DNA from: Kribbella solani
GTDB lineage: Bacteria; Actinomycetota; Actinomycetes; Propionibacteriales; Kribbellaceae
NCBI RefSeq assembly: GCF_014205295.1
Contig: NZ_JACHNF010000001.1
Span: 3,224,001 to 3,288,000 of the forward strand
Reading direction: 5' to 3'
Length of the DNA: 64,000 bases
Shown here: positions 8,414-18,907 of the stretch, piece after piece
Position numbering within the stretch: the first letter of the stretch is position 1
Layout: each line of letters opens with the position of its first letter
Program-made: the position numbers and the translations under genes
The notes under the pieces: model-generated
Seen by the model: the letters and a program-made list of their open reading frames with translations, nothing else
What the model was told of the DNA's origin: nothing
Databases searched by the model: none

Positions 8414-10999
8414 TCAGGAAAGCGCGACGAGTACGTCGTTCGCCAGCCGCTGTACGGCAGCCGCCGGATCCGTCTCCGGCCAGCCATCAGCCATGGATGC
8501 GCGCTCGCACGACTCCTGCAGCACTGCCCAGGCCGTCGGCAGCATCGGCGGGTCCATGGTCCGCTGCCACGCCAGCAGCTGCCCGCACAGCCGGTCCGCC
8601 GGTTCAGTACGCCCCAGTGCGTGCAGCACCGCGACAGCCTCGGGCAGTACCTCCAGCAGGTAGACGACCCGCCCTTCGAGCAGCAGGCGGTTCACCGCGT
8701 CGCGTACGGCGATCCGCGCCTGCTCTGTTTCACCGGCTGCCCGTGCGAGCCGGGAGCGGTACAGCATCACGAGATAGTCGAAGTACCCACGATGCCCGCG
8801 AATGTCCGCGTCGGCCTGGTCGAGCAGCGCCTGCGCCTCGTCGTACTGTCCGGCGTGGAACTCCACCATCGCCAGGCAGCCGGCCACCTTCGTACGCTCC
8901 GGATCGTCCGATGCCTGGCTGTCTCGCGCTAGCACGGCCCAGTGCCGGGCGCCGTCTACGTCACCTAGTTCGAGGTCGACGCGGCTGAGTGCCATGTACG
9001 CGATCTCGTCGGCGTACACGCCCGGATTGACCAGTGCGGCCTCCCACGCGAGCAGGAGCTCCTTTGCCTCCACCAGACGACCCCACCGAAGCAGCGCGAG
9101 ACCACAGGTCGCCTGTACGGTCGCAGACCGCTGTACGTCGCCATGCTTGCGTGCGTCGTCCACCAGCGCCGGTACCTCGGCCAGGCTCTGTGTATCGAGC
9201 AGATGCGACCCGGACGACACCCAACCGCCACGAGCGACCAGACCCATTTCGGTCTCGCCAGGAATCCGGGTCCGGGCTTCCTCGTAGTGCCGGCGAGCAC
9301 CACGGATGTCACCGGTCAGACTGGACAGCCGTCCCGCGATCGCCAGCAGTCGCCCGCTGGTCTCCTTGTCCGACACGTTGTCAGCGCACAGCGTCGCCCA
9401 CCGGATGCCGCTCTCGGCCACACTCGCCTGGTACTGCCACGCGATCCGGAACCCAAGCACAATCCGCGCGGCGGTGTCCCACTCCCCCTGCTCAGCCGAC
9501 CGCTCCAGCGCCACCTCGAACAGCGCGGAGTTCGCATGCGCGGCCCGGTACCGCCGGTCGCGGTCCGGTGCCGACCAGGCCCCGTCCAGCCCGGACACGT
9601 ACGTGGAGCACCACGCCACCGCCCGGTCCCTGAACTCAGTGCGGTCGTCCCCCTGCGAGGACAGCCCGGCGTACGCGTGTTCCCTGATCGTCTCCAGCAG
9701 CTTGTACCGCGCTCCGTACAACTGCTCGAACTCATGTACCGGCTGGAGCAGTGACTTCTCCACCAGCTCGGACAGCAGCATCGGTACGTCGATCCCGTCG
9801 ATCGGCGTACCCGTACACACGCCGGCCACCGCTTCGAGAGTGAAGGGCGACCCGAGCACCGAAGCGCGGTAGAGCAGTTGTCGCGCCGGATCGGACAATG
9901 CGTCCACACTCCACGCGATCGTGTCCGCCAGCGTGCGCTGATGCGGCGCACCGAAACGCCGTGGACCAGACAGCAACCGGAACCGGTCGTCCAGCGCGGC
10001 GAGGATCGTTTCGACCGACAGCGATCCAGCTCGCGCGGCAGCAAGCTCCAGCGCGAGCGGCAGGCCGTCAAGGCGACGGCACAGCCTCGCCACGGTCGGT
10101 GCGTTCTCCGGAGTCAGCACGAAGCCAGGACGGACCCGTGCGACCCGCCGTGTGAACATCTCCACGGCTGGACTAGCGGCGATGTCCTCGAAGTTCTCGT
10201 CATTGCCGGGTACGCCGAGCACCTGGACCCGCCGCACCACTTCGTCGGGTAGACCGAGCGGGATGCGGGACGTGACCAGTACGCCAACGCCCGGGAAGCT
10301 ACGGACCATCCGGTTGGCGACTGTGGCCACCCCGTCGAGTACGTGCTCGGCGTTGTCTTCCACAATGACCAGATCGCCCGGCTGGCGACCGGACAGTACG
10401 TCGTCGAGGTCAGACGTGCCAGGGGCAGTCCCGAAGGCGTCGAGGATGGCTGACGGTACTGCGGCGTCCCGCTGGACAGTGGTGAGGTCGACAACCACAA
10501 CTGTGGTGTCGGCGCCTGAGAACCGGTCAGCCGCGGCTAGTGCCAGTTCGGTCTTGCCTACTCCACCTGGACCGACCAGCGTGACCAGCCGGTTCTGCCG
10601 GAGCAGTCCCTCGAGCTCGAACAGCTCCTGTTCGCGCCCGACCAGTCCGTCCGGGATCGGTCGCGTACCGCGCCAGCGCAGCCCGGTCGGCGCCGCATCG
10701 GCGACCGAAACAACAGGCGGCGACACGGGGCGTACGACCGGACGCACAGTGCCGTGACCGGCTGCAGCGAGGAAATGGTCCGTGTCGCCGTCCCGCAGGC
10801 CTAATGCGGCCGCCAGCAACCGGACGGACTCCTTCCGCGGCCGAGCCACCCGCCCGGCCTCCATCTCCCGGATCGAGCGCACACTCAGCCCGGCCCGGTC
10901 CGCCAGCTCCTCCTGCGAGAGGCCGGTCTGGACCCTCAAGTCGAGCAACAGATCGGCGAACCCCCGCCGCCCATCCGCCCGGCCATCCGCGTCCGACAC
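8414..10999 (-). CDS. HTH-NTPase-TPR transcriptional regulator
   Basis: A large one-protein regulator of 861 residues. Residues 14-75 are an XRE-type HTH (LRVQTGLSQEELADRAGLSV). Residues about 130-420 are a STAND/NB-ARC-like NTPase with Walker A VGPGGVGKTELALAAA, Walker B-like DLVIVEDNAEHV and the LDGLPLALELAAARAG motif. The C-terminal half is helical TPR-like repeats. Such proteins usually control a nearby or metabolic gene set in response to a ligand sensed by the repeats; the ligand is unknown. GTG start at 10999. An inverted repeat just upstream may allow autoregulation. No obvious target operon is adjacent. Confidence 0.85.
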   Translation of the reverse strand: MSDADGRADGRRGFADLLLDLRVQTGLSQEELADRAGLSVRSIREMEAGRVARPRKESVRLLAAALGLRDGDTDHFLAAAGHGTVRPVVRPVSPPVVSVADAAPTGLRWRGTRPIPDGLVGREQELFELEGLLRQNRLVTLVGPGGVGKTELALAAADRFSGADTTVVVVDLTTVQRDAAVPSAILDAFGTAPGTSDLDDVLSGRQPGDLVIVEDNAEHVLDGVATVANRMVRSFPGVGVLVTSRIPLGLPDEVVRRVQVLGVPGNDENFEDIAASPAVEMFTRRVARVRPGFVLTPENAPTVARLCRRLDGLPLALELAAARAGSLSVETILAALDDRFRLLSGPRRFGAPHQRTLADTIAWSVDALSDPARQLLYRASVLGSPFTLEAVAGVCTGTPIDGIDVPMLLSELVEKSLLQPVHEFEQLYGARYKLLETIREHAYAGLSSQGDDRTEFRDRAVAWCSTYVSGLDGAWSAPDRDRRYRAAHANSALFEVALERSAEQGEWDTAARIVLGFRIAWQYQASVAESGIRWATLCADNVSDKETSGRLLAIAGRLSSLTGDIRGARRHYEEARTRIPGETEMGLVARGGWVSSGSHLLDTQSLAEVPALVDDARKHGDVQRSATVQATCGLALLRWGRLVEAKELLLAWEAALVNPGVYADEIAYMALSRVDLELGDVDGARHWAVLARDSQASDDPERTKVAGCLAMVEFHAGQYDEAQALLDQADADIRGHRGYFDYLVMLYRSRLARAAGETEQARIAVRDAVNRLLLEGRVVYLLEVLPEAVAVLHALGRTEPADRLCGQLLAWQRTMDPPMLPTAWAVLQESCERASMADGWPETDPAAAVQRLANDVLVALS

Positions 11000-11022
11000 A
11001 GCCCGTCACCCCTCTGAAGGCC

Positions 11023-11049
11023 TCACGTTCCTGTCACAACATAACGTGA
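11023..11049. promoter_or_regulatory. Inverted repeat TCACGTT-N13-AACGTGA upstream of the regulator
   Basis: Seven-bp arms at 11023-11029 and 11043-11049, about 24 bp upstream of the regulator start codon. The placement suits an operator or autoregulatory site. Assignment rests only on symmetry and position. Confidence 0.4.
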
Positions 11050-11125
11050 CCGACGTGTCTTCGCGGGGGCGGACCGGCGCGGGAACCGCGGGCCGCCGCA
11101 CCTGAATAGGCCGCGGAAAGGTGTT

Positions 11126-11320
11126 TCAAGCAGTTGCGCGAGCTGACGGAGATTCATTATCGGCCGGGTACAGAGAAAGCACCCCGGCCCAATCGTCCAG
11201 GCGCGCGCTGGTGTCGGCGCGGCCCGAGTCGGCATTCAGCAGGCTGCCGGCCGAAATTCCCCGGGTGGCGCGAACCAGCAGCTCAGTGGTGACGTCGCGC
11301 AGGGTGTCCAGGGCTGCCAT
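11126..11320 (-). CDS. Possible small hypothetical protein (64 aa)
   Basis: The frame uses strongly GC-ending codons like its neighbours and starts with ATG at 11320, but there is no clear ribosome-binding site and no recognised motif. The sequence opens MAALDTLRDVTTELLVRATR and the rest is hydrophilic. It would be co-oriented with the regulator that starts 127 bp further on. It could be a real short gene, the remnant of one, or chance coding in GC-rich DNA. Confidence 0.35.
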   Translation of the reverse strand: MAALDTLRDVTTELLVRATRGISAGSLLNADSGRADTSARLDDWAGVLSLYPADNESPSARATA

Positions 11321-11420
11321 GCGGACAATTCAAGCGGCATCGTGTTTCGTGAACGTAACGCGACCGGCAACATCACGATAAGTCACCAAAATACCTTTCG
11401 ACCAGTTACCCGGTGGTCCG

Positions 11421-11840
11421 TTAACCCGGCAGCCAGGAAAGCCGGACCTGGCGCCGGGGATTGTCCACATTGGTGTCCACCAGGCAGATCGCCTGCCAGG
11501 TGCCGAGCATCATCCGGCCGTCCAGCACCGGGATGCTCGCGTACGGCGGAACCAGCGCGGGCAGGACGTGATCGCGGCCGTGCCCCGGCGTACCGTGCCG
11601 GTGCTGCCAGCCGAAGTCGCGCGGCAGCAACTGCTCCAGCGCCGCCAGCAGGTCGGTGTCGCTGCCGGCTCCGGTCTCCAGGATCGCGATCCCGGCGGTC
11701 GCGTGGGGCACGAAGACGTGCAGCAGCCCGTCGCCCTGGGCCTGGTGGGCCTCAGCGGCGACGAACCGCTCACACCTGCTGGTCAGGTCGACAACGACCT
11801 CGGAACCACCGGTCTCGACGTCGATCAGCTCGGAACGCAT
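11421..11840 (-). CDS. YjbQ/UPF0047 family protein
   Basis: Conserved small enzyme-like fold; some members have weak thiamine-phosphate synthase activity, but the physiological role is unsettled. The 139 residues carry the family signatures: FVPHATAGIAILETG, the His-rich segment HRHGTPGHGRDHVLPAL, and LGTWQAICLVDTN with a final Arg-rich strand. ATG at 11840. It lies 21 bp downstream of leuS on the same strand and so may be read through from it. Confidence 0.88.
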   Translation of the reverse strand: MRSELIDVETGGSEVVVDLTSRCERFVAAEAHQAQGDGLLHVFVPHATAGIAILETGAGSDTDLLAALEQLLPRDFGWQHRHGTPGHGRDHVLPALVPPYASIPVLDGRMMLGTWQAICLVDTNVDNPRRQVRLSWLPG

Positions 11841-11861
11841 CTCTGCAGCGTAGCTTCCGGG

Positions 11862-14342
<2,481 letters not shown>

Positions 14343-14390
14343 GGTCCTACTCCCGCTCGTGTCTGTGTTGAGCCTAAATCTGCCAGAAAC

Positions 14391-14462
14391 AAAAAATCCC
14401 CTCACACAGGAGGGGGTGCCGTACCGACCGGCGCTTCAGATGCGCCTGGAAGCCAGTACGGC
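14391..14462 (-). promoter_or_regulatory. leuS attenuator: pause hairpin plus intrinsic terminator
   Basis: Reading the minus strand, a large hairpin (arms GCCGTAC at 14462-14456 and GTACGGC at 14424-14418, with GGCGC/GCGCC inside at 14446-14442 and 14434-14430) starts at the leader peptide stop codon. It is followed at once by a terminator: CCCCTC (14415-14410), six-nt loop, GAGGGG (14403-14398), then T6 (14396-14391). This is the layout of ribosome-mediated attenuation. The exact antiterminator pairing is not resolved by eye because the two hairpins abut and do not overlap. Confidence 0.8.
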
Positions 14463-14488
14463 TACGTAAGGAGCAGGCTCACTCGCAT
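14462..14488 (-). CDS. leuS leader peptide MRVSLLLT
   Basis: An eight-codon ORF (ATG CGA GTG AGC CTG CTC CTT ACG TAG) with three successive Leu codons, 119 bp upstream of leuS and just before the attenuator. There is no Shine-Dalgarno sequence. A TATCCT element ends about 6 nt before the ATG, so the mRNA may be leaderless. The promoter region overlaps the last codons of the upstream araC-type gene. Scarce charged tRNA-Leu would stall the ribosome here and let transcription enter leuS. Confidence 0.8.
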   Translation of the reverse strand: MRVSLLLT

Positions 14489-14503
14489 GCGGTCAGGATA
14501 GCA

Positions 14504-15445
14504 CTAGAGGAACTCGGTTCCGCCGGTGCGGCGGTGGTCGCCCGGCGTACGCCCGTAGTGCCGTTTGAACGCGGTGGAGAAGGGGCGTACGTCCGAGTAC
14601 CCGCATGCCCGTGCAACCGCCGTAACCGACAAGGAGTGGTCCAGTAAGAGCTGCGCGGCCAGCTCGAGCCGTAGCCGGCGCAGTGTGGACATGATCGACG
14701 CACCGGTCTGCTGGGTGAACACCCGCTCCGCATGACGTTCAGAGAGGTGCACGACGGCTGCTACGTCGCGGACCGTGATGGGACGAGACAGGTTGTCACG
14801 TAGGTGCCGCTGCATCGCTTCTACTACCAGCAAGCCTCTGTCACGGCGCACTGGTTCGACAGCTAGGTCCTCGTCCAGTGCGAACGCCCTGGCCGTCTCC
14901 AGCACCAGAGCGGCGCCCAGGCCGCTCAGCACGGTGCTGTAGCCGGAAACCGGCGCGGCCGCCTCGGTGGCGAGTGCGGTGATCAGGGAGGGCAAGGAGC
15001 CGGTCCGAGTCGCCATGACCGGGCCGTCGGGCCGAGTCAACCCTGACGACCATCCGGAGGCGTCGGGCCGAGCGGAGGCCGCGTGCCTGTCGCCATCAGG
15101 ACGGCGGGCGCCGGAATCGACTGGGCGGAAGGTGAAGCCCCAGAAGGCGATTCCCAGTGGCGCAGTGCGTGACGACTCGATTTCGTGCACATCTCCGGGG
15201 CGTGCAAGAAACACCGAGCCAGGTAGCACGTCGTACTGCACAGAGCCGTTGTTGAAGCGGCCCTCCCCGGAGTACGCCAGGCAGACCTCGTGGAACGAGT
15301 GTGTGTGCCAGTAGTTGCGCCAGTACTCCGGCTGGTAGTGGCCCCAGCTGAGGAAGTCCGCGTGGAAGCCGTCGACCTCGCAGGACTCCAACAGTCCAGC
15401 GAGGTCGACGAACCGGTCCGCATCCCCAACGTCGGAGAGGGTCAA
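14504..15445 (-). CDS. AraC family transcriptional regulator with cupin sensor
   Basis: The 313 residues comprise an AraC-type cupin sensor (HTHSFHEVCLAYSGEGRF, then LPGSVFLARPGDVHEIESS) and a C-terminal double HTH (MQRHLRDNLSRPITVRDVA and a second helix pair ending with CGYSDVRPFSTAFKRHYG and the TPGDHRR tail). The TTG start at 15445 forms a TTGA overlap with the stop codon of the PhyH gene, so the two are translationally coupled and the regulator probably controls that dioxygenase. The inducer is unknown. Confidence 0.88.
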   Translation of the reverse strand: MTLSDVGDADRFVDLAGLLESCEVDGFHADFLSWGHYQPEYWRNYWHTHSFHEVCLAYSGEGRFNNGSVQYDVLPGSVFLARPGDVHEIESSRTAPLGIAFWGFTFRPVDSGARRPDGDRHAASARPDASGWSSGLTRPDGPVMATRTGSLPSLITALATEAAAPVSGYSTVLSGLGAALVLETARAFALDEDLAVEPVRRDRGLLVVEAMQRHLRDNLSRPITVRDVAAVVHLSERHAERVFTQQTGASIMSTLRRLRLELAAQLLLDHSLSVTAVARACGYSDVRPFSTAFKRHYGRTPGDHRRTGGTEFL

Positions 15446-16209
15446 ACAGCGCTCCTGCCGGTCGGGTCGACTCCTCGCAGCATCATGCCCTGGCCGAGCG
15501 ACCAGTCGTGGGTCTTCACGGTCGGCGGGTCGGACGGGTCGCGGTACTGGATCAGCCAGGTCGTCCGTGGCTCGTTGCTGGTGTTCACACCGGAGCCGTG
15601 CACGGTCAGGTACGTGAAGAACAGGACGTCGCCCGCCTCCGCCGGCTGCGGCGTCGCCGCGTCGAACCCCGGCTCGGTCAGGTGGTACGACCCCTCCGGG
15701 CTGTGCTCACGCGGTCCGTCCTTGTGGCTGCCCGGAATGATCCGTACGCAACCCTTCTCCACCGGTGCGTCGTCGAAGTGGAAGATCGCCGCGCCGACCC
15801 GGTGGTACGTGTGCGGGAAGAAGGGGTGGTCCTGGTGCAGCGGGAACGGCGAACCGTTCTCCGGCGGCTTGACGAACAGCTTGGTGTGATGCAGCTGGAC
15901 GTCTTCCACACCCATCACCGCGGCGGCCACGTCGGTGAACCGCGGGTCCACCAGCAGCTTCGAGAACTCGGCGTCATAGAACTGCGCGTCGTGCAGGTGC
16001 TGCAGCTTGGTGGGTGCGTCCGCCATGTCGCGGGCAGCTCCCCAGGTGGGGTCGTCGCCACGGTTCAGACGCGCCAGCAGGTCGTGGCCGCGCTGCCGGT
16101 AGTACCCGGCTTCTTCCTTGCTGAGCAGGCCTTTCACCAGCACGAAACCGTCGGCCGCGTACTGCTGAGCGAGCGACGACAGCTCGGGCCGCTCGGATGT
16201 GATCGTCAT
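15442..16209 (-). CDS. Phytanoyl-CoA dioxygenase (PhyH) family protein
   Basis: Fe(II)/2-oxoglutarate-dependent dioxygenase, 255 residues. The metal-binding set is visible: HQDHPF (His-x-Asp) near the middle and the distal His in LTVHGSGVN, followed by the 2-oxoglutarate-binding Arg (EPRTTWLIQYRD). The ATG at 16209 has a perfect AGGAGG site; the longer frame upstream is rejected. Substrate unknown: bacterial homologues hydroxylate ectoine, amino acids or secondary metabolites. First gene of a two-gene unit with the AraC regulator. Confidence 0.87.
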   Translation of the reverse strand: MTITSERPELSSLAQQYAADGFVLVKGLLSKEEAGYYRQRGHDLLARLNRGDDPTWGAARDMADAPTKLQHLHDAQFYDAEFSKLLVDPRFTDVAAAVMGVEDVQLHHTKLFVKPPENGSPFPLHQDHPFFPHTYHRVGAAIFHFDDAPVEKGCVRIIPGSHKDGPREHSPEGSYHLTEPGFDAATPQPAEAGDVLFFTYLTVHGSGVNTSNEPRTTWLIQYRDPSDPPTVKTHDWSLGQGMMLRGVDPTGRSAV

Positions 16210-16243
16210 CTCGGAGTACCTCCTGATCGGGTACTTCGAGCCT

Positions 16244-16293
16244 ACGAACGCCGGCGTCCGCCCGGGAGGACCCGGCCGGACGCCGATGTTCGT
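16244..16293. promoter_or_regulatory. 17-bp near-perfect inverted repeat between symporter operon and PhyH
   Basis: Arms ACGAACGCCGGCGTCCG (16244-16260) and CGGACGCCGATGTTCGT (16277-16293) differ at two positions, with CCCGGG/CCCGG bases inside that could extend the stem. It lies 35 bp upstream of the PhyH start and 30 bp downstream of the small membrane protein gene. It may terminate the symporter operon, act as the AraC-type regulator's operator, or both. Confidence 0.6.
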
Positions 16294-16323
16294 CAAACGG
16301 ACATGTAGCTGCGCCGCGCAAGG

Positions 16324-16572
16324 TTACTGGTCGATCGTTTCGTCTTCGGTGGGTACGACGATCGGGCGCAGGCGGGCCCAGAGGATGAAGAGGGCGGCGA
16401 ACACCAGCATCGCCAGGCCGCCCCAGAGGTTGATGTTGATTCCGGCGGCCTTGTCGATCTCGGGCTGTTTCTCGACGATGCCGAGCACCGTCAGCACCAC
16501 GCCGTAGATCCCGACCAGGGCCGCGATCACGATCCGGATGTCGAACGCTCCGGCCTTCTTGTTCTCTGCCAT
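16324..16572 (-). CDS. Small two-helix membrane protein
   Basis: The 82-residue product has two predicted membrane segments (IVIAALVGIYGVVLTVLGIV and LWGGLAMLVFAALFILWARL) and an acidic C-terminus. No family is recognised. It starts 14 bp after the symporter gene on the same strand, so it is probably an accessory or stability partner of that transporter. That role is inferred only from operon position. Confidence 0.75.
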   Translation of the reverse strand: MAENKKAGAFDIRIVIAALVGIYGVVLTVLGIVEKQPEIDKAAGININLWGGLAMLVFAALFILWARLRPIVVPTEDETIDQ

Positions 16573-16586
16573 GACGGTTCTCCCGG

Positions 16587-18266
16587 TCAGCCGAAGACGA
16601 AGTTCAGGACGACGGTGAGGGCCAGGGAGATCCCGGCCAGCAGCACCGGCTTGCGGTACCAGCCACCGTCACCGGCGACCGCCACCTCGATGCGCTGTTC
16701 CTTCGGCGTCAGCGAGTACACCAGGCCGACCAGCTCGGTGTCCCGTTTCGGCGTCGTCACCAGGCTGACCAGCACGCTGATCACGATGTCGACCGCGAAC
16801 GCCGCGCCGGCGCCGACGAAGCTGGAACCCTGACCCGGCAGGTTGATCACGCCGTTCTTCGAGAGCACGAAGACGGTGATCGCGGTCGCCGTACCGCTGA
16901 CCAGGCCGATCCAGCCGGCCGTCGCGGTCATCCGCTTCCAGAACATACCGAGGATGAACGTCGCGAACAGCGGTGCGTTGAAGAACGAGAACAGCTGCTG
17001 CAGGTAGTCCATCAGATTGCTGTAGCCGGAGGCGATCGCGGCCGTACCGATCGCGATCAGCGTCCCGCCGACGGTCACCCACCGGCCCGTACGCAAGTAG
17101 AAGTCGTCCGGCCGGTCCTTGATCAGATATCGCTCGATGATGTCGTACGACATCACCGTGTTGAACGAGCTCAGGTTCGCCGCCATCCCGGCCATGAACG
17201 ACGCCAGCAGACCGGTGATGGCCAGGCCGAGCATGCCGTTCGGCAGCAGGTCGCGCATCAGCAGCAGGATCGCGTCGTTGTAGTCGACCTCGCCGCCACC
17301 GTTCGCCTTGAACTGGGCCAGTTCGGGCGTGACCACGGCCGCGATCATGCCGGGGATGATCACGATGAACGGGATGAACATCTTCGGGAACGAGCCGATG
17401 ATCGGCGTACGGCGGGCCGCGGACATGTTCTTCGAGGCCATCGCGCGCTGCACCTCGACGAAGTTCGTCGTCCAGTAGCCGAACGAGAGGACGAAGCCGA
17501 GGCCGAAGACGATGCCGATCACCGACAGGAAGCTGTTGTGGAAGCCACTCAGCGCGTTGCCCGGCCACGCCGACATCTGGTCGCTGCCGCCGGGTGACGC
17601 GCTCACCTTGTCCACCAGGCCCTGCCAGCCGCCGACCTTGTGCAGGCCGACCAGGGTCAGCGGCAGCAGGGCGGCGACGATCACGAAGAACTGCAGCACC
17701 TCGTTGTAGATGGCCGCCGACAGCCCGCCGAGGGTGATGTAGCTGAGCACGATCAGCGCGGCGACGACGACCGATACCCAGATCGGCCAGCCGAGCAGTA
17801 CGTTCACGATGGTCGCCAGCAGGAACAGGTTCACGCCCGCGATCAGCACCTGCGCCAGCGCGAAGCTGACCGCGTTGACCAGATGCGCGGGTTTGCCGAA
17901 CCGGCGGAGCATGAACTCCGGCACGCTGCGGACCTTCGAACCGTAGTAGAACGGCATCATCACGACACCGAGGAACAGCATCGCCGGGATCGCGCCGACC
18001 CAGAAGTAGTGCACGGTCGGCAGGCCGTACTGGGCGCCGTTGGCGGACATGCCCATGATCTCGATCGCGCCGAGGTTCGCCGAGATGAACGCCAGGCCGG
18101 TCACCCAGGCCGGCAGCGACCGGCCGGACAGGAAGAAGTCGAGGCTGTTCGACACCGCGCGTCTGGCCAGGTAGCCGATCCCGAGGACGAAGACGAAGTA
18201 CAGCGCGATGATGAGGTAGTCGATCGCGGTGGCATCCAGTCTGAGGATGGATTGTTGCGGAAGCAT
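16587..18266 (-). CDS. Sodium:solute symporter (SSS family)
   Basis: A 559-residue transporter with about 13 to 14 membrane segments. Hallmarks are the early FVLGIGYLARRAV segment, SGRSLPAWVTGLAFISANLG around helix 2, and YITLGGLSAAIYNEVLQFFV, all typical of SGLT/vSGLT-like members, so a sugar or related solute is a reasonable substrate. The ATG at 18266 follows GGAGGG by about 5 nt; the longer frame is rejected. Operon with the small membrane protein downstream. Confidence 0.88.
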   Translation of the reverse strand: MLPQQSILRLDATAIDYLIIALYFVFVLGIGYLARRAVSNSLDFFLSGRSLPAWVTGLAFISANLGAIEIMGMSANGAQYGLPTVHYFWVGAIPAMLFLGVVMMPFYYGSKVRSVPEFMLRRFGKPAHLVNAVSFALAQVLIAGVNLFLLATIVNVLLGWPIWVSVVVAALIVLSYITLGGLSAAIYNEVLQFFVIVAALLPLTLVGLHKVGGWQGLVDKVSASPGGSDQMSAWPGNALSGFHNSFLSVIGIVFGLGFVLSFGYWTTNFVEVQRAMASKNMSAARRTPIIGSFPKMFIPFIVIIPGMIAAVVTPELAQFKANGGGEVDYNDAILLLMRDLLPNGMLGLAITGLLASFMAGMAANLSSFNTVMSYDIIERYLIKDRPDDFYLRTGRWVTVGGTLIAIGTAAIASGYSNLMDYLQQLFSFFNAPLFATFILGMFWKRMTATAGWIGLVSGTATAITVFVLSKNGVINLPGQGSSFVGAGAAFAVDIVISVLVSLVTTPKRDTELVGLVYSLTPKEQRIEVAVAGDGGWYRKPVLLAGISLALTVVLNFVFG

Positions 18267-18421
18267 CGGCCCTCCGGATCCGTCGATGTGACCCTTCGTG
18301 GTGTTACCGGTGAGGAACGTTACTCTCCTTTTCAACCATTGGCGCACAGGCCGGGTCTCCACCCGGATCTCCACCCCTGGTCGGTCCTCGCCGGCAGCCC
18401 GCCGGACCTACCGTCCGTGAC

Positions 18422-18907
18422 ATGAGCCTCGGAACCGTGCCGAACGCACTTGTCGTGATCGCCATCGTGATCGCCGTACTGGTTCGCCGACTGTCCTGGA
18501 CCGAGCTGGAGAACTCCGACGCCGACGTCTGGCGCGGTCCGGTGATCGTGATCGGTATCGGCATCTACCAGTTGTACGACCGGCACCTGGGTCTCGGCGG
18601 CGCCGAGATCACCCTGCTCGTGGTCGGTGCGGTCGTCGCACTGGTAGCGGGCGTGGCGACCGGCCGGGTCGCGCAGGTAGAGCGGCGCGCCGGGAAGGTG
18701 TTCTACCGGCTTGGAATCCCCGGACTGGGCATCATGGTGGCCTACCTGGTCGTCCGGCTCGGTCTGGCAGGCGTCGGCCACCTGCTCGGGGCTTCTGTCA
18801 CCACCGGCGGCGCGCTGATGGTCTCCATCGGTGCGAACCTGTTGACACAGTCCCTGGTCATCCAGAGCAAGGCCACGCACACAGTCGAGGAGTACACGCC
18901 GCAGTGA
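18422..18907 (+). CDS. Hypothetical four-helix membrane protein
   Basis: A 161-residue protein with four hydrophobic stretches (ALVVIAIVIAVLV, VIVIGIGIYQLY, ITLLVVGAVVALVAGVATG, PGLGIMVAYLVVRLGL). It is similar in layout to the DUF1453/CcdC-like membrane proteins often found next to actinobacterial two-component systems. Its stop overlaps the GTG start of the kinase gene (GTGA), so it is in operon with the two-component pair and may be its target or a sensor partner. Confidence 0.75.
   Translation: MSLGTVPNALVVIAIVIAVLVRRLSWTELENSDADVWRGPVIVIGIGIYQLYDRHLGLGGAEITLLVVGAVVALVAGVATGRVAQVERRAGKVFYRLGIPGLGIMVAYLVVRLGLAGVGHLLGASVTTGGALMVSIGANLLTQSLVIQSKATHTVEEYTPQ

Noticed and set aside
14343..14405. 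Upstream extension of leuS to 14405
   Set aside because: It would start inside the attenuator; GTG 14342 has a ribosome-binding site and fits the family N-terminus.
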